From VAZQ01 sp035293945 (GTDB lineage Bacteria; Pseudomonadota; Alphaproteobacteria; Rhizobiales; Xanthobacteraceae), in NCBI GenBank assembly GCA_035293945.1, contig DATGLV010000011.1:124001-188000 (forward strand): a stretch of 64,000 bases of DNA, in the 5' to 3' direction. Positions 45,125 to 54,580 of the stretch are shown here, one piece after another. Below the pieces are notes generated by a model. The model ran no database searches and was not told where the DNA came from. It saw only the letters and a program-made list of their open reading frames with translations. Every line of letters begins with the position of its first letter. The first letter of the stretch is position 1. A program made the translations under genes and the position numbers.

Positions 45125-45379
45125 ATGGGCGGCCAACCGACGCGTGAAGAGCTCTCCGCGCTCCAGGAGGAGGTCGCGGGCGAAAAGCTCGTGACCCGCC
45201 ACATTCTGGAGCAGACCCGCCGCAATGGCGATGATCTCGCAGCCATCAAGTCGCGGCTCGACCGGGTCGAGCATCGCCTAGACGGCGTGGAGCGCAAGGT
45301 CGACACGTTGAACAGCAACCTGCCCAAGATCGTCGGCGAGGTCATACGCGAAGTGCTCAATGAGGAGCGGAAGCGCTGA
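45125..45379 (+). CDS. Small coiled-coil protein
   Basis: 84 aa from the ATG at 45125 (longer starts at 45104 and 45035 are open). Sequence is mostly charged helix, with a heptad-like segment LAAIKSRLDRVEHRLDGVERKVDTL and a basic end EVLNEERKR. No membrane segment or export signal. Such short coiled-coil proteins are often oligomerising accessory proteins. Function is unknown. Confidence 0.5.
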   Translation: MGGQPTREELSALQEEVAGEKLVTRHILEQTRRNGDDLAAIKSRLDRVEHRLDGVERKVDTLNSNLPKIVGEVIREVLNEERKR

Positions 45380-45504
45380 GCCACAAGCACAAAACGTCTC
45401 ACGACCCCGGATTGTGCTAACCTCGCGGAGATCGCCGGGACATAAGGGCGTCCACGCCCGTTTTCCGACGGTCTATGCCTGGCGATGACACCGAGGGTTC
45501 CGCG

Positions 45505-46593
45505 ATGCGGCAGAGATCCACGAAACTTCAGCTCACAGTGTTCGCCACCCTTTGCGCAATCGCGGCATCCTCTATTGCATCAGCGCGGCCGTTCACCGAT
45601 CCGCGCGCTGATAGGAGCGACGCGATCGATCAGGCCGCTGCGCTCGAGCCGCGCGACCCTGCCTGCCATGCACGCACGTTGGTGTCGGCCGGCGGCGCCT
45701 TCCCGCGCAATCCGCATACGCTGGCGGTGCGCTGGATCGGCTTCTCCAATTTCGAGCTCGTGTATAACGGCCGCATCATCCTGCTCGACGCTTACTACGA
45801 CCGCGGCAGTGAATATCCGCCGCTCGGCGTCGCCGCCGCCGATATCAAGAGCGCGGACCTGATCCTGCTCGGCCACGGCCATTTCGACCACATGTCGGAT
45901 GCGGCCTCGATCGGCGCGCGTACCAAGGCGATGGTGGTCGGCGCCGCCGTCACCACCGACAAGCTGCGCACCCAGCCGATCCCGATCGGACAGATCAAGA
46001 CGGTCACCGGCCGCGGCGACGAGACCATGAAGCTCGACCATTACAGCGTCGAGCCGATTCTTGGACGCCATGGCGAGCCCTCAAAGGAAGTGACGAGTAT
46101 CATGGACCGCGCGCTCGACACGGTGATGCCCGCCCCCTCGGCCGATCAGAAGGCGGAATCGGCGACCATCCGATCGCGCGGCACCAACAGCCCGCGCGTG
46201 ATCGACGAAGGCACCATCGCCTACGTGATCACGCTCGATGACGGCTTTCGCATCCTCTATCGTGACAGCGGCGGGATGGTCACCGATTACGAACGCGCCG
46301 CCATGGCGCGCGTCGGCCGGGTCGATCTCGCGCTCGTGGCCGTATCCGGCGATTACATCAACCCCCTAATGGTCAAGCTGGCGCTCGAGCACATGCGCGC
46401 CTACAAGCCGGACGTGATCATGCCGGCGCACCACGACGCTCCGGTTACCGCCGGACACGTGGCGCAGTGGCGCGCGACCGAGCCCCTGTTCGAGGCCATG
46501 AAAGATGAGAACCCGAATATCGTGACGGTCTCACGTGAGTATCGCGAGCCTGTCTGCTTCAACACAGAGATGAACATTCAGCGCGGCTACTGA
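45505..46593 (+). CDS. Secreted metallo-beta-lactamase-fold hydrolase
   Basis: 362 aa. A signal peptide (LTVFATLCAIAASSIASA) precedes an MBL domain of the UlaG/beta-lactamase_3 type: WIGFSNFELVYNGRIILLDAYYD, LILLGHGHFDHMSD (HxHxDH metal site), YRDSGGMVTD and DVIMPAHHDAPV. It probably binds two metal ions and acts in the periplasm; the substrate is unknown. The ATG at 45505 is chosen over one ten codons upstream because the signal peptide follows at the right distance. Overlaps nothing; the next gene starts 25 nt downstream. Confidence 0.88.
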   Translation: MRQRSTKLQLTVFATLCAIAASSIASARPFTDPRADRSDAIDQAAALEPRDPACHARTLVSAGGAFPRNPHTLAVRWIGFSNFELVYNGRIILLDAYYDRGSEYPPLGVAAADIKSADLILLGHGHFDHMSDAASIGARTKAMVVGAAVTTDKLRTQPIPIGQIKTVTGRGDETMKLDHYSVEPILGRHGEPSKEVTSIMDRALDTVMPAPSADQKAESATIRSRGTNSPRVIDEGTIAYVITLDDGFRILYRDSGGMVTDYERAAMARVGRVDLALVAVSGDYINPLMVKLALEHMRAYKPDVIMPAHHDAPVTAGHVAQWRATEPLFEAMKDENPNIVTVSREYREPVCFNTEMNIQRGY

Positions 46594-46618
46594 CGTTCCG
46601 CGCAACAAGAGCCAAGCG

Positions 46619-47017
46619 ATGTCCGATGACGGCCTGATCAAGGCTCAAAGCGCGTTCTCGGTGCGGGAGACGATCGACCGCTTCGTTGCTTTCGTGCAAT
46701 CCCACGGGCTCATGGTGTTTGCCCGCATCGATCACGCCGACGGCGCCGCCGAGGCGGGGCTTGCGCTCCGACCAACCGAATTGCTGATCTTCGGACATGC
46801 CAAAGGTGGCACGCCGCTGATGGCCGAGCGGCAGACCGTCGGCATCGACCTGCCCGTCAAGGCGCTGGCCTACGAGGATGCCGCCGGGAAGGTGTGGCTC
46901 ACTTGTAACGATGCGGCTTGGATCGCGCGCCGGCATGGGCTGGGCGCGGCTAGCGCGGAGGCCGTGAGGGCAATAGCAGGGGGAATTGCGGCGGCGATGA
47001 AAGCGGCGACGGAGTAA
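46619..47017 (+). CDS. DUF302 domain protein
   Basis: 132 aa, cytosolic. SVRETIDRFVAFVQSHGLMVFARIDHADGAAEAGL and RPTELLIFGHAKGGTPLMAERQTVGIDLPVKALAYED are the core blocks of DUF302, a small alpha/beta fold that dimerises. Function of the family is not settled. It follows the MBL hydrolase by 25 nt and may share its transcript. Confidence 0.9.
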   Translation: MSDDGLIKAQSAFSVRETIDRFVAFVQSHGLMVFARIDHADGAAEAGLALRPTELLIFGHAKGGTPLMAERQTVGIDLPVKALAYEDAAGKVWLTCNDAAWIARRHGLGAASAEAVRAIAGGIAAAMKAATE

Positions 47018-47071
47018 CTGTGAGACGGGCGGCGGTGAGGTGGATCCAAGCGCGCGCCACACAGTCAGCAG

Positions 47072-47177
47072 GTTCCCCTCCCCCTTGTGGGGAGGGGTTG
47101 GGGTGGGGGTTTTATTTGCTAGGCGCGTGCAAGACCCCCTCCCCAACCCTTCCCCCACAAGGGGGGAGGGAGCGCGC
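47072..47177. repeat. MITE-like palindromic repeat, family B, copy 1
   Basis: The arms are CCCCTCCCCCTTGTGGGGAG-type at the left and a matching CCCCCTCCCC...CCACAAGGGGGGAGGGAGCGCGC at the right, separated by about 30 nt. Each arm can also fold on itself (CCCC...TTGTGG...GGGG). Copy 2 is at 63096-63205, with nearly identical arms and a different centre. It lies in the 224-nt gap between DUF302 and GNAT genes. Confidence 0.75.
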
Positions 47178-47241
47178 CTGTGATTGCCGCGCAGTTTGTC
47201 GACAAATCTGGGGCCTCACTTGCGCTCGAAGGGAGATTTTC

Positions 47242-47517
47242 GTGACAAACAGCGTCCGCGATAACCCGGCCATGCACCGCTTTGAGCTCAACGCCGATGG
47301 CGGCACGGCGGTCGCCTATTATCAGCTCGCGCCGGGCGTGATCACCTTCACTCACACGGAGGTGCCGCAGGCGCTATCCGGGCACGGCGTCGGCTCGGCG
47401 CTGGTCAAGGGCGCGCTCGAGTCCGCGCGTGCGCGCAATCTCAAAGTCGTGGCGCGGTGCCCGTTCGTCGCCGCCTATTTGGCGCGGCACCCCGAGTTCA
47501 ATGATTTGTTGCAGTAA
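47242..47517 (+). CDS. GNAT-like N-acetyltransferase (YjdJ type)
   Basis: 91 aa. A compact single-domain member of the Acetyltransf_CG group: FELNADGGTAVAYYQLAPGVITFTHTEVP and QALSGHGVGSALVKGALESARARNLKVVARCPFVAAYLARHPEF, with GxGxxG-type acetyl-CoA loop (GHGVGS). The acceptor is unknown. The GTG at 47242 has GGGAG about 7 nt upstream. The much longer frame that reads in from 47020 crosses a MITE-like repeat and is not believed. Confidence 0.87.
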   Translation: MTNSVRDNPAMHRFELNADGGTAVAYYQLAPGVITFTHTEVPQALSGHGVGSALVKGALESARARNLKVVARCPFVAAYLARHPEFNDLLQ

Positions 47518-47583
47518 GGTCCGGCGACGCCGCCGTCGGCGGCAAGGATCTTCGACATACGCAGCGCGTTAAGGGAGGCTCGC

Positions 47584-49017
47584 ATGTGTGAATTCTGCAG
47601 ACGCAGTTTCATGCGCGGCGTCGCCGCACTAGGCACGGTTGGTTCGGTCGGAGGACTTTCCTCGCCCCTGCTCGCGCAGGCGCGGCGCGATGGTGGCGAC
47701 GCGAGACTACCGGGGCGTGGCGAATTCACCATTGATGGCGCCCATGTGATGACGATGGATGCCGTGCTCGGCGACATCGAGGACGCCTCCCTGCACGTGC
47801 GGAACGGCGAGATCGTCGCGGTCGGCCGCGGCGTCACGGGCGGTGGCGAGCGGATCGACGGCCGCGGGATGATCGTCATGCCGGGCCTCGTCGACACGCA
47901 TTGGCACATGTGGAACACGCTGTTCCGCAGCTTCTCCGGCGACAAGCCGGAGGACGGCTATTTCCCGACCGTTGCGCGCTTCGGCGCGCAGATGACCCCG
48001 GATGACGTCTTCCAAGGCACCCGACTTGCCGCCGCGGAGGCGATCAATTCCGGCATGACCTTCGTGCACTCGTGGTGCCACAACGTGCGCAGCATCGCCC
48101 ATGCGGAGGCCGATGTCGCCGCCCTTGTGGAGGTCGGCATCCGCGCCCGCCATTCCTGCGGCTGGCCCCAGGGACTGCCCGACACCCAGTCGGCCGACCA
48201 GGCGCCGCTCGAAACTCTCGCCCGGAATTGGAATGTTTGGTCGAACGAGGGCCTCATTACGCTCGGCATGGCCTGGCGCGGCCAGTTCCGCGCTGGGCCG
48301 ATCAAGCCCGAGGTGTATCAGCCGGAATTCGACAATGCCCGCAAGCACGGACTGCCGATCACGGTGCACGTCGCGAGCGCGCGCAAGGCCGCCGGCCAGA
48401 TCGCGCCGCTCTACCGAGCCGGGCTCATGGGCAAGGACGTGCAGCTCATTCACACGCTATCGGCCAATGCCGAAGAGCTCGACATGATCAAGGAGTCAGG
48501 CTCCTCGGTATCGGTGTCACCCGGCTCCGAGCTACGCATCGGCTACGGTTATCCGCAGATCAGCGAGATGCTCGACAAAGGCATACCGCTCGGCATCTCG
48601 GTCGACACCGCAGCGCTGACCGGAAGCGCAAGCCTGTTCGGCGTGCTCAAGCTCGCGCGCGACAGCGAGAATGCCAAGGCCGAGAGCGAGTTCAAGATGA
48701 CGGCACGTGCCGCGCTCGAGCTCGGCACGATCGCGGGCGCGCGCTCGATGGGGCTCGACGACCGCATCGGGTCGCTCAAGGTAGGCAAGCGCGCCGACCT
48801 GATCGCGATCAACACCAACGCGCTCAACATGGCGGTGGTCACCGACCCGGTGCATCTGGTGCTCGAAGCGACGGGGCCGGAGAATGTCGACACGGTCGTG
48901 GTCGACGGCCGCATTCTCAAGCGCGGCGGCAAGCTCACCGCGATCGACACACCCAGAGTGATCGCGGAGGCGCGTGCTGCGCTCGCGGGCGTGCGCGAGC
49001 GCACGAAATGGCGGTGA
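47584..49017 (+). CDS. Exported amidohydrolase (SsnA/chlorohydrolase type)
   Basis: 477 aa. The N-terminus (MCEFCRRSFMRGVAALGTVG) has a twin-arginine motif and a hydrophobic stretch, suggesting Tat export. Metal-dependent amidohydrolase motifs: MPGLVDTHWHMWNT (HxH), PITVHVASARK, LIHTLSAN (His), and GISVDTAALTGS (Asp). KVGKRADLIAINTN is the typical C-terminal composite strand. It would remove an amino, chloro or amide group from a small ring compound; the substrate is unknown. GGGAGGCTCGC precedes the ATG. Confidence 0.88.
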   Translation: MCEFCRRSFMRGVAALGTVGSVGGLSSPLLAQARRDGGDARLPGRGEFTIDGAHVMTMDAVLGDIEDASLHVRNGEIVAVGRGVTGGGERIDGRGMIVMPGLVDTHWHMWNTLFRSFSGDKPEDGYFPTVARFGAQMTPDDVFQGTRLAAAEAINSGMTFVHSWCHNVRSIAHAEADVAALVEVGIRARHSCGWPQGLPDTQSADQAPLETLARNWNVWSNEGLITLGMAWRGQFRAGPIKPEVYQPEFDNARKHGLPITVHVASARKAAGQIAPLYRAGLMGKDVQLIHTLSANAEELDMIKESGSSVSVSPGSELRIGYGYPQISEMLDKGIPLGISVDTAALTGSASLFGVLKLARDSENAKAESEFKMTARAALELGTIAGARSMGLDDRIGSLKVGKRADLIAINTNALNMAVVTDPVHLVLEATGPENVDTVVVDGRILKRGGKLTAIDTPRVIAEARAALAGVRERTKWR

Positions 49018-49029
49018 GCCGTACGCCTG

Positions 49030-49125
49030 GTCATTCCCGCGAACGCGGGAATCCATAGGCCACCTTCTCTCGATAGTCCGCAGCGGTCTGGGTCCCTGCT
49101 TTCGCATGCTTTCGCAGGGACGACC
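49030..49125. repeat. MITE-like palindromic repeat, family A
   Basis: Starts GTCATTCCCGCGAACGCGGG and ends CTTTCGCAGGGACGACC; a central CTCGATAGTCCGCAG is shared with other copies. Located between the convergent amidohydrolase and cytochrome-propeller genes. Confidence 0.7.
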
Positions 49126-49142
49126 AAGGTTTGTGCCCCTCC

Positions 49143-51203
49143 TCAATCCAGCGGCTGGATGTGAATCAGCCAGCCGTCATGGTCGACGAACCACACCGAG
49201 ACCGGATCGGTCGAGTTATCGATCCACGACTCCCGATCCATCGCGAACGGCTCCGGCAGCGTGTAGGTCGTGAACTGCTCGGTCTCGGGGTTGAAGCGGA
49301 GATAATGCCCGCCGTTGAGCTCGCCGGCCCAGACCTCCCCGTTCTTGTCAGCCTTGGCGGTATAGAGCGAGGTGTAGGGCGTGGGCAGCGGATATTCGTG
49401 GATGCGCTTCTCCTTGATGTCGAACTTGATCAGCTGGCCGCCGCGACCGGCTGCCCAATAGTTGTCGGACAAATCAAACTCGCCGCGCGCCGGGCCTGAA
49501 TCCGGGCTGGTGTCGGGCTCCATCACCTCCCCGGTCTTGCGGTCGAATATCACGATGCCGTCGCGCGGCCAGGCGCCGCCACCGAAGTAGCGGCCGTCGG
49601 CGCTGATGGCGCTGCCGTAGGTCGAGGCGAATTTCTTGGTCCTGTAGCTCTCCTGCACCTGACCGGTGAGCGCGCCAACTCGCAGCACCGCTCCATCATG
49701 CGTATGCCAGAGCGAGCCTTCCGGATCGAAGGCCACATTGCCGGTCGCCGGAGAGTTGAGCGGCTCCTTCACGCTCCAGGGAATGCGCTTGAAATCCAAG
49801 GTCGCCGGATCGAGCCGCCAGATGTTATGCGCCCAGTTCTCCGAGCCCCAAGCGATGCCGTGGCTGTCGACATTGATCCAGTGCGTGCCCGGCAGCGCGC
49901 CCGGTTGCGGCAGCGGGATATGGAATTCGTCCACATGCCCATTCGCCGGATTGAGCCGGCCCACATAAGAGCTCCGGTGGGTCGAGTACCAGACCCGCCC
50001 CTGCGGGTCGCCGGCCGTGTCGTGGGCCGATAGCTCGAGCCGCGGCAATTCGTATTCGGTGATCACCACGCGCGTCGATCTCCCCTGGGCGCGTGGCTGC
50101 ACCACGAAATTAGGCTCTTTGGAATCAGGACCGCGCGCGCTCGCCAAGAAATGCGCGAACTGGGTTTCCTGCGCCGGAGTCAGGCGGCCTGGATTGCGAA
50201 CATTGATGAGGGTCGAGCCGGCCCCATGGGTCATCCGATAGATGATCTTGGACCAGGTCGCCTCGTCATAGTGATTGCGGAAGATCTGCTGATATTCGTG
50301 GCAGAAGTTGCAAGTGATGGTGAGCGTCTTCTTGTCCTGCCCGGTGCCGGGCAGGTTCGCGAGCCATTCCGATCCGGTCAGCTGCGCCTCGATCTCCGGG
50401 AACGGCGGCAGGAACTCGCCCTGCGTCACGCGCAAGAGCGTAATGTCCTCGAGCGTGTCGGCGCCCTTGATCTCCACGTTGTCCTTCGCCCACGGATAGA
50501 ACTCGAGCGGCTTGGCGATGCGCAACGTGTAGGTGCCGGGCGCGACCTTGGGAAATTCGTAGTGTCCGTCGGCATGGCTGAACACGGTGGTGCGGATCGC
50601 GCTTTTGTCCGAGATCAGCTGGACCATGATGCCTTCGATCGGCTCGCCCTTCGCATTCTTGACGAGACCCTTGGGTCCGCCGGTAAGTCCACCATACAGC
50701 GATTGCGCGGGTGCGGCATCGGCGGCCTTGTAGCGCGGATTGAGCGGAGGTGCGTCCGAATTCCAGCAGCAGCTCTCATCGTGCAGCCAGCTCATCAGAT
50801 CGTTGAGATCGGCGTCGCTGAGAACATATTTGTACGCGCCCATATTGGGGCTGCCGTTGCGAATCTGGTTCCTGACGCTCTCGTCATTGAGCGGCTCGCC
50901 GGAAACGAGCGTTGAGCGCTTGAACAGGCCGGCAAGCTTGGGCGCGCCGCCCTCAGCCAGCTCGTTGTGACACATCCAGCATTTGTAATAGTAGATTTCC
51001 TTGCCCCGCTCCGGACCGCTCTGCGCGGCCTTCCGGAACTCGAAGATCTGGAGCGCACGTTGATTGTAGTCCTTGGCAGGCTCGGCGGGCTCGGCCTGCG
51101 GCACTGCCGGCTGGCGCGCCTGTTGCTGCGCCAAAGCCATGCCGGTGGCGGCTAGGATTGCCAGCACAACGAAGCACAATGTTCGCTTGGCTGCCGAAAT
51201 CAT
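49143..51203 (-). CDS. Periplasmic dihaem c-type cytochrome fused to carboxypeptidase-regulatory-like and Vgb-like propeller domains
   Basis: 686 aa. Signal peptide (LCFVVLAILAATGMALAQ), then haem motif CWMCH (Cys75-His79), a carboxypeptidase regulatory-like beta-sandwich (GLTGGPKGLVKNAKGEPIEGIMVQL to EDITLLRV, about 165-265), a second CxxCH (CNFCH, about 298), and a C-terminal beta-propeller like virginiamycin B lyase/streptogramin lyase (about 370-686; WYSTHRSSYVGRLNP, GIAWGSENWAHNIWRLDP). Two covalent haems make electron transfer likely. The propeller may bind a partner or substrate. GGAGG 5 nt before the ATG sets the start. The next gene upstream, on the same strand, is another propeller. 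Confidence 0.88.
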   Translation of the reverse strand: MISAAKRTLCFVVLAILAATGMALAQQQARQPAVPQAEPAEPAKDYNQRALQIFEFRKAAQSGPERGKEIYYYKCWMCHNELAEGGAPKLAGLFKRSTLVSGEPLNDESVRNQIRNGSPNMGAYKYVLSDADLNDLMSWLHDESCCWNSDAPPLNPRYKAADAAPAQSLYGGLTGGPKGLVKNAKGEPIEGIMVQLISDKSAIRTTVFSHADGHYEFPKVAPGTYTLRIAKPLEFYPWAKDNVEIKGADTLEDITLLRVTQGEFLPPFPEIEAQLTGSEWLANLPGTGQDKKTLTITCNFCHEYQQIFRNHYDEATWSKIIYRMTHGAGSTLINVRNPGRLTPAQETQFAHFLASARGPDSKEPNFVVQPRAQGRSTRVVITEYELPRLELSAHDTAGDPQGRVWYSTHRSSYVGRLNPANGHVDEFHIPLPQPGALPGTHWINVDSHGIAWGSENWAHNIWRLDPATLDFKRIPWSVKEPLNSPATGNVAFDPEGSLWHTHDGAVLRVGALTGQVQESYRTKKFASTYGSAISADGRYFGGGAWPRDGIVIFDRKTGEVMEPDTSPDSGPARGEFDLSDNYWAAGRGGQLIKFDIKEKRIHEYPLPTPYTSLYTAKADKNGEVWAGELNGGHYLRFNPETEQFTTYTLPEPFAMDRESWIDNSTDPVSVWFVDHDGWLIHIQPLD

Positions 51204-51260
51204 TGCGTCCTCCCTAGGGACTTTTGGCTGGTGTTTATTGTCACACAGAAAAGTTCGTTC

Positions 51261-51350
51261 GGTCGTCCCTGCGAAAGCAGGGACCGATACCGCGACGCAC
51301 TCTCGATGGTCCGCAGCAGTATGGGTCCCGCCTCTTCGGCCGGGACGACC
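51261..51350. repeat. MITE-like palindromic repeat, family A
   Basis: GTCGTCCCTGCGAAAGCAGGGACC on the left, CTCGATGGTCCGCAGCAGTATGGG in the middle and GGCCGGGACGACC on the right. A short extra fragment, GGGTCGTCCCGTAC, follows at about 51359. Lies between two reverse-strand propeller genes. Confidence 0.75.
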
Positions 51351-51400
51351 CGAGGGTAAGGGTCGTCCCGTACTCTTTCAAACAATACAAGCTCAGCGCA

Positions 51401-52468
51401 TCACGGTGCGTAGACCAGCACCCGGAAGTTCCCCTGCTTCGCGCGGGGAAGCGGATTGGGCTGCCGCTCCGTGGGCGTCGCCGGTTGATCGAAATCCGAC
51501 GTGCTCACCAGGATGTTGTGAGTCTTCGGATCAAGCGCCATGGTCTTCGCTCCGAACTCGGTCATGAGAGCCTGGACCGGCGTGAGCTTGTCGGGCGAGT
51601 CTTCGCGGTAAATATGGACCCGACCGTCGCGGGTCGAGACGAAGACAAGGTTCGTCTCGGGCTCGAAGATAACCGCGTCCACGCCGCCGGTTATCGGAAA
51701 TGATTGGAGGACCTTTCCGTTCGCCGCATCCATCATGACCAGGAACTGCGGATTGCGCCCGGCCGAGAACAACCGCTTGCTCTTGGGGTCATACGCGATC
51801 CCAGTCACGGTTCCGGCCGGGGCGGTCGGCCAGCGCGACTTGATCTCGAGCGAACGCGTATCGATCACAACGACGTCGTTCCTTTCCTCGTTGTTGTCGA
51901 ACAGCAAACCCTGTCCATCCGCGACGCCCGCCTCGGCGGCGCCGCCCAGATCCATCATCTTCACAATGGTCTGCTTCACCGGATCGATCACGGCCAGGTT
52001 CTTGCTGTTGCCATTGATGGAGAACAAATATTTCGAGGCCGGATCATAGGTCAGTCCGTCAGTATCCTCCTGGCCTGTGACCACTTCCCCCGTCACCTTC
52101 AAGGACTTGGGATCGAAGACGTAGACCTTCTTGGCCTCACCGTCGGTGATGAAGCCCTTGCCCAGATCCTTCATGATCAGGACGTCATGGGAGAGCGTCA
52201 GGCCGCCGATCTTGCCAACCAGAGAATAGTCATCGGCATTGAGCACGAGCACTTCCGTGCCGTGGGTCACGTAGACACGGCGCGCATCGTTATCCACGCG
52301 CACGTAATCGAAATATTCTCGGTTTCCTGGAGCCTGGGGCAGCGGGATCGTTTTGATAAGGTGGTAGTTGAGTCCTTGCGCGGAAGCGAGACCGGTGCTG
52401 CCCAATAGCAAGAGGGCGCCGATCGCCGCTCGTCCAAAGCCGGAGAAATTCATGCCGCTCCTTCCCAT
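51401..52468 (-). CDS. Secreted YncE-like beta-propeller protein
   Basis: 355 aa. A signal peptide (GFGRAAIGALLLLGSTGLASAQ) is followed by seven-bladed propeller strands of the YVTN/YncE kind: VRVDNDARRVYVTHGTEVLVLNADDYSLVG, KVYVFDPKSLKVTGEV, YLFSINGNSKNLAVIDPVKQTIV and RNDVVVIDTRSLEIKSRWP. No haem or metal motif is seen. Its role is unknown; it may bind a ligand or partner in the periplasm. GGGAGGA 6 nt before the ATG at 52468 is the best start; an open frame upstream runs through a repeat. Confidence 0.88.
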   Translation of the reverse strand: MGRSGMNFSGFGRAAIGALLLLGSTGLASAQGLNYHLIKTIPLPQAPGNREYFDYVRVDNDARRVYVTHGTEVLVLNADDYSLVGKIGGLTLSHDVLIMKDLGKGFITDGEAKKVYVFDPKSLKVTGEVVTGQEDTDGLTYDPASKYLFSINGNSKNLAVIDPVKQTIVKMMDLGGAAEAGVADGQGLLFDNNEERNDVVVIDTRSLEIKSRWPTAPAGTVTGIAYDPKSKRLFSAGRNPQFLVMMDAANGKVLQSFPITGGVDAVIFEPETNLVFVSTRDGRVHIYREDSPDKLTPVQALMTEFGAKTMALDPKTHNILVSTSDFDQPATPTERQPNPLPRAKQGNFRVLVYAP

Positions 52469-52542
52469 GTCGTTCCTCCCACGTTGCATCATTGTAATTG
52501 TACCGGGCCTTGCTCCATGAAATATAGCAGCACACACCGAGC

Positions 52543-52704
52543 CGGTCATTCCCGCAAAAGCGGCAATGAGGGCGGCGGCACGTCGTCCTGGCCGAGCCAC
52601 TGCGAGGCGAGGATGCCGCTAAAGCGCCGACGGCGAGAGCCGGGACCCGTACTCCAAGGCTTTCTCGATGGCGGATAGCCGCACGGGTCTCGGCTTTTGC
52701 GGGG
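52543..52704. repeat. Degenerate family A repeat(s)
   Basis: GTCATTCCCGCAAAAGCGGCAATG at 52545 and, further on, GCCGGGACCCGTACTCC ... CTCGATGGCGGATAG ... GCACGGGTCTCGGC resemble family A arms and centre but are decayed. They fill most of the gap between the propeller and the ABC transporter genes. Confidence 0.5.
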
Positions 52705-52759
52705 TGATTTCTTCGCGCAGCCTAAACGGCATGAACAGCAACAGCGAGAAGCCAGCACG

Positions 52760-54580
52760 ATGTCAATGATGGGTGGCGGCGGCCCCTGGATGTGGTCGAG
52801 CCGCTTCAGCACAGAGCGGCCGCGCATCGCCAAGAAGGTCGACTGGCCGCGCATCGCCAGGCTCTTCCTCCCCTATTGGCGCGCGCAGCTCGCCACATTT
52901 GCCTGCATCATCGCGGGCGCGACGCTTGGCCTCCTGCCGCCGCTCTTTTCCATCAACCTTATCGACAAAGCGATCCCATCGGGCTCGATGCAGCAGGTCT
53001 TCCTCGATGTCGGCGGCATGATCGGCTCGGCGCTGATCGCCGGGCTGGTCGGCGTCTATCAGGGATATCTCAACTCGCTGGTCGGCGAAGGCATCATGCG
53101 CGACATCCGCACCAGCATGGTGGCGCACCTTCACCTGATGTCGCTGTCGTTCTTCACCAATACCAAGACCGGCGAGATCATGAACCGCGTCTCCAACGAC
53201 GTCGACTCGGTCGACAACGTGGTCACCGGCACGCTCGTCACCATTGTCACCAACGTGGCCGTGATGGTGACCACAGTCGTGACGATCTTCATCCTCGATT
53301 GGCGGCTTGCCCTGCTCGCCGTGGTGGTCATTCCGCTGATGATCTTGCCGCTCTCGCCGATCGGCCGCCGCATGTATGCGATCCGCAAGCAGACCCGCGA
53401 ACGCCGCGACGAAATCGAGAGCCTGACGCAAGAGACGCTGTCGATCTCCGGCATCACGCTGATGAAGTCGTTCGTGCGTGAGGGATTCGAGCGCACGCGC
53501 TTCTTTGCCGCCGCAACCCGCCTCATGGACCTGGAAATCCGCCTGGTGATGGTCGGCCGCTGGTTCATGGGCGCGCTCAACGCCATGGTGACCATCGGAC
53601 CGGCGCTGGTATGGGTCGGCGGTGCGTGGCTCGCCATCAAGGGCGGCCTCACGGTCGGCACGATCGTCGCCTTCGTTGCCTATTTCGGCCGCCTCTATGC
53701 ACCCGCATCCGCGCTCGCCGGTGTGCAGGTGCAGATCGTCAGCGCGCTCGCCGTATTCGAGCGCATCTTCGATTACCTCGACATGGCCGTAGAAGGCGGG
53801 CCGCAGCGTGGCGACGCCATCGAGCTGCCGCGTGTGCGCGGCGACATCGCGTTTGCGGCGGTGACGTTCGGCTACGAGCCAAGCCGCACCGTGCTCGATG
53901 GGGTGAGCTTTGCGGTCAAAGCCGGGGAGACGGCAGCGTTCGTTGGTCCCTCCGGCGCCGGCAAGAGCACGATCACCAGCCTGGTCCCGCGCTTCTACGA
54001 TCCACAGGCCGGCGCGGTGCTGGTCGACGGGATCGACGTGCGCAACGTCACGCTCGCTTCGCTTCGACGTGACATCGGCATCGTGGCGCAGGAGACGTAT
54101 CTGTTCCACGACACCATCGCGGCCAATCTGCGCTACGGGAAGCTCGATGCGACCGACGCCGAGCTCGTCGCGGCCGCCAAGGCCGCGAACATCCACGATT
54201 TCATCGCCGCGCTCCCCGCAGGCTACGAGACCAGGGTCGGCGAGCGCGGCCACAAGCTCTCCGGCGGCGAGCGGCAGCGGCTGGCGATCGCGCGCGTGCT
54301 GCTCAAGGATCCGCGCATCCTCATCTTGGATGAAGCGACGAGCTCGCTCGACTCGCACAATGAAGCACTGATCCAGTCGGCGCTGGAGCAGGTGATGCGC
54401 GGCCGCACCAGCCTCGTCATCGCTCACCGCCTCTCGACCATCCTCAAGGCCGACGTGATCTTCGTGGTGGAAGCGGGCCGCATCGTCGAGAGCGGAACGC
54501 ATGCGGTGCTGCTCGCGCGCGGTGGCGCCTACGCGCGCCTCTATCGCCAGCAATTTCGCGACCGGCAGCTCGCCTCCTGA
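52760..54580 (+). CDS. ABC exporter, fused membrane and ATPase domains (ABCB/MsbA-like)
   Basis: 606 aa half-transporter working as a homodimer. The N-terminal six-helix membrane domain covers about residues 35-330. The C-terminal ATPase has VGPSGAGKSTITSL (Walker A), LSGGERQRLAIARVLL (signature), ILILDEATSSLDSHNE (Walker B and D-loop) and VIAHRLSTI (H-loop). The substrate could be lipid, drug or peptide; nothing shows which. The ATG at 52760 is chosen because MSMMGGGGPWMWSSRF resembles N-termini of related exporters. Confidence 0.93.
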   Translation: MSMMGGGGPWMWSSRFSTERPRIAKKVDWPRIARLFLPYWRAQLATFACIIAGATLGLLPPLFSINLIDKAIPSGSMQQVFLDVGGMIGSALIAGLVGVYQGYLNSLVGEGIMRDIRTSMVAHLHLMSLSFFTNTKTGEIMNRVSNDVDSVDNVVTGTLVTIVTNVAVMVTTVVTIFILDWRLALLAVVVIPLMILPLSPIGRRMYAIRKQTRERRDEIESLTQETLSISGITLMKSFVREGFERTRFFAAATRLMDLEIRLVMVGRWFMGALNAMVTIGPALVWVGGAWLAIKGGLTVGTIVAFVAYFGRLYAPASALAGVQVQIVSALAVFERIFDYLDMAVEGGPQRGDAIELPRVRGDIAFAAVTFGYEPSRTVLDGVSFAVKAGETAAFVGPSGAGKSTITSLVPRFYDPQAGAVLVDGIDVRNVTLASLRRDIGIVAQETYLFHDTIAANLRYGKLDATDAELVAAAKAANIHDFIAALPAGYETRVGERGHKLSGGERQRLAIARVLLKDPRILILDEATSSLDSHNEALIQSALEQVMRGRTSLVIAHRLSTILKADVIFVVEAGRIVESGTHAVLLARGGAYARLYRQQFRDRQLAS

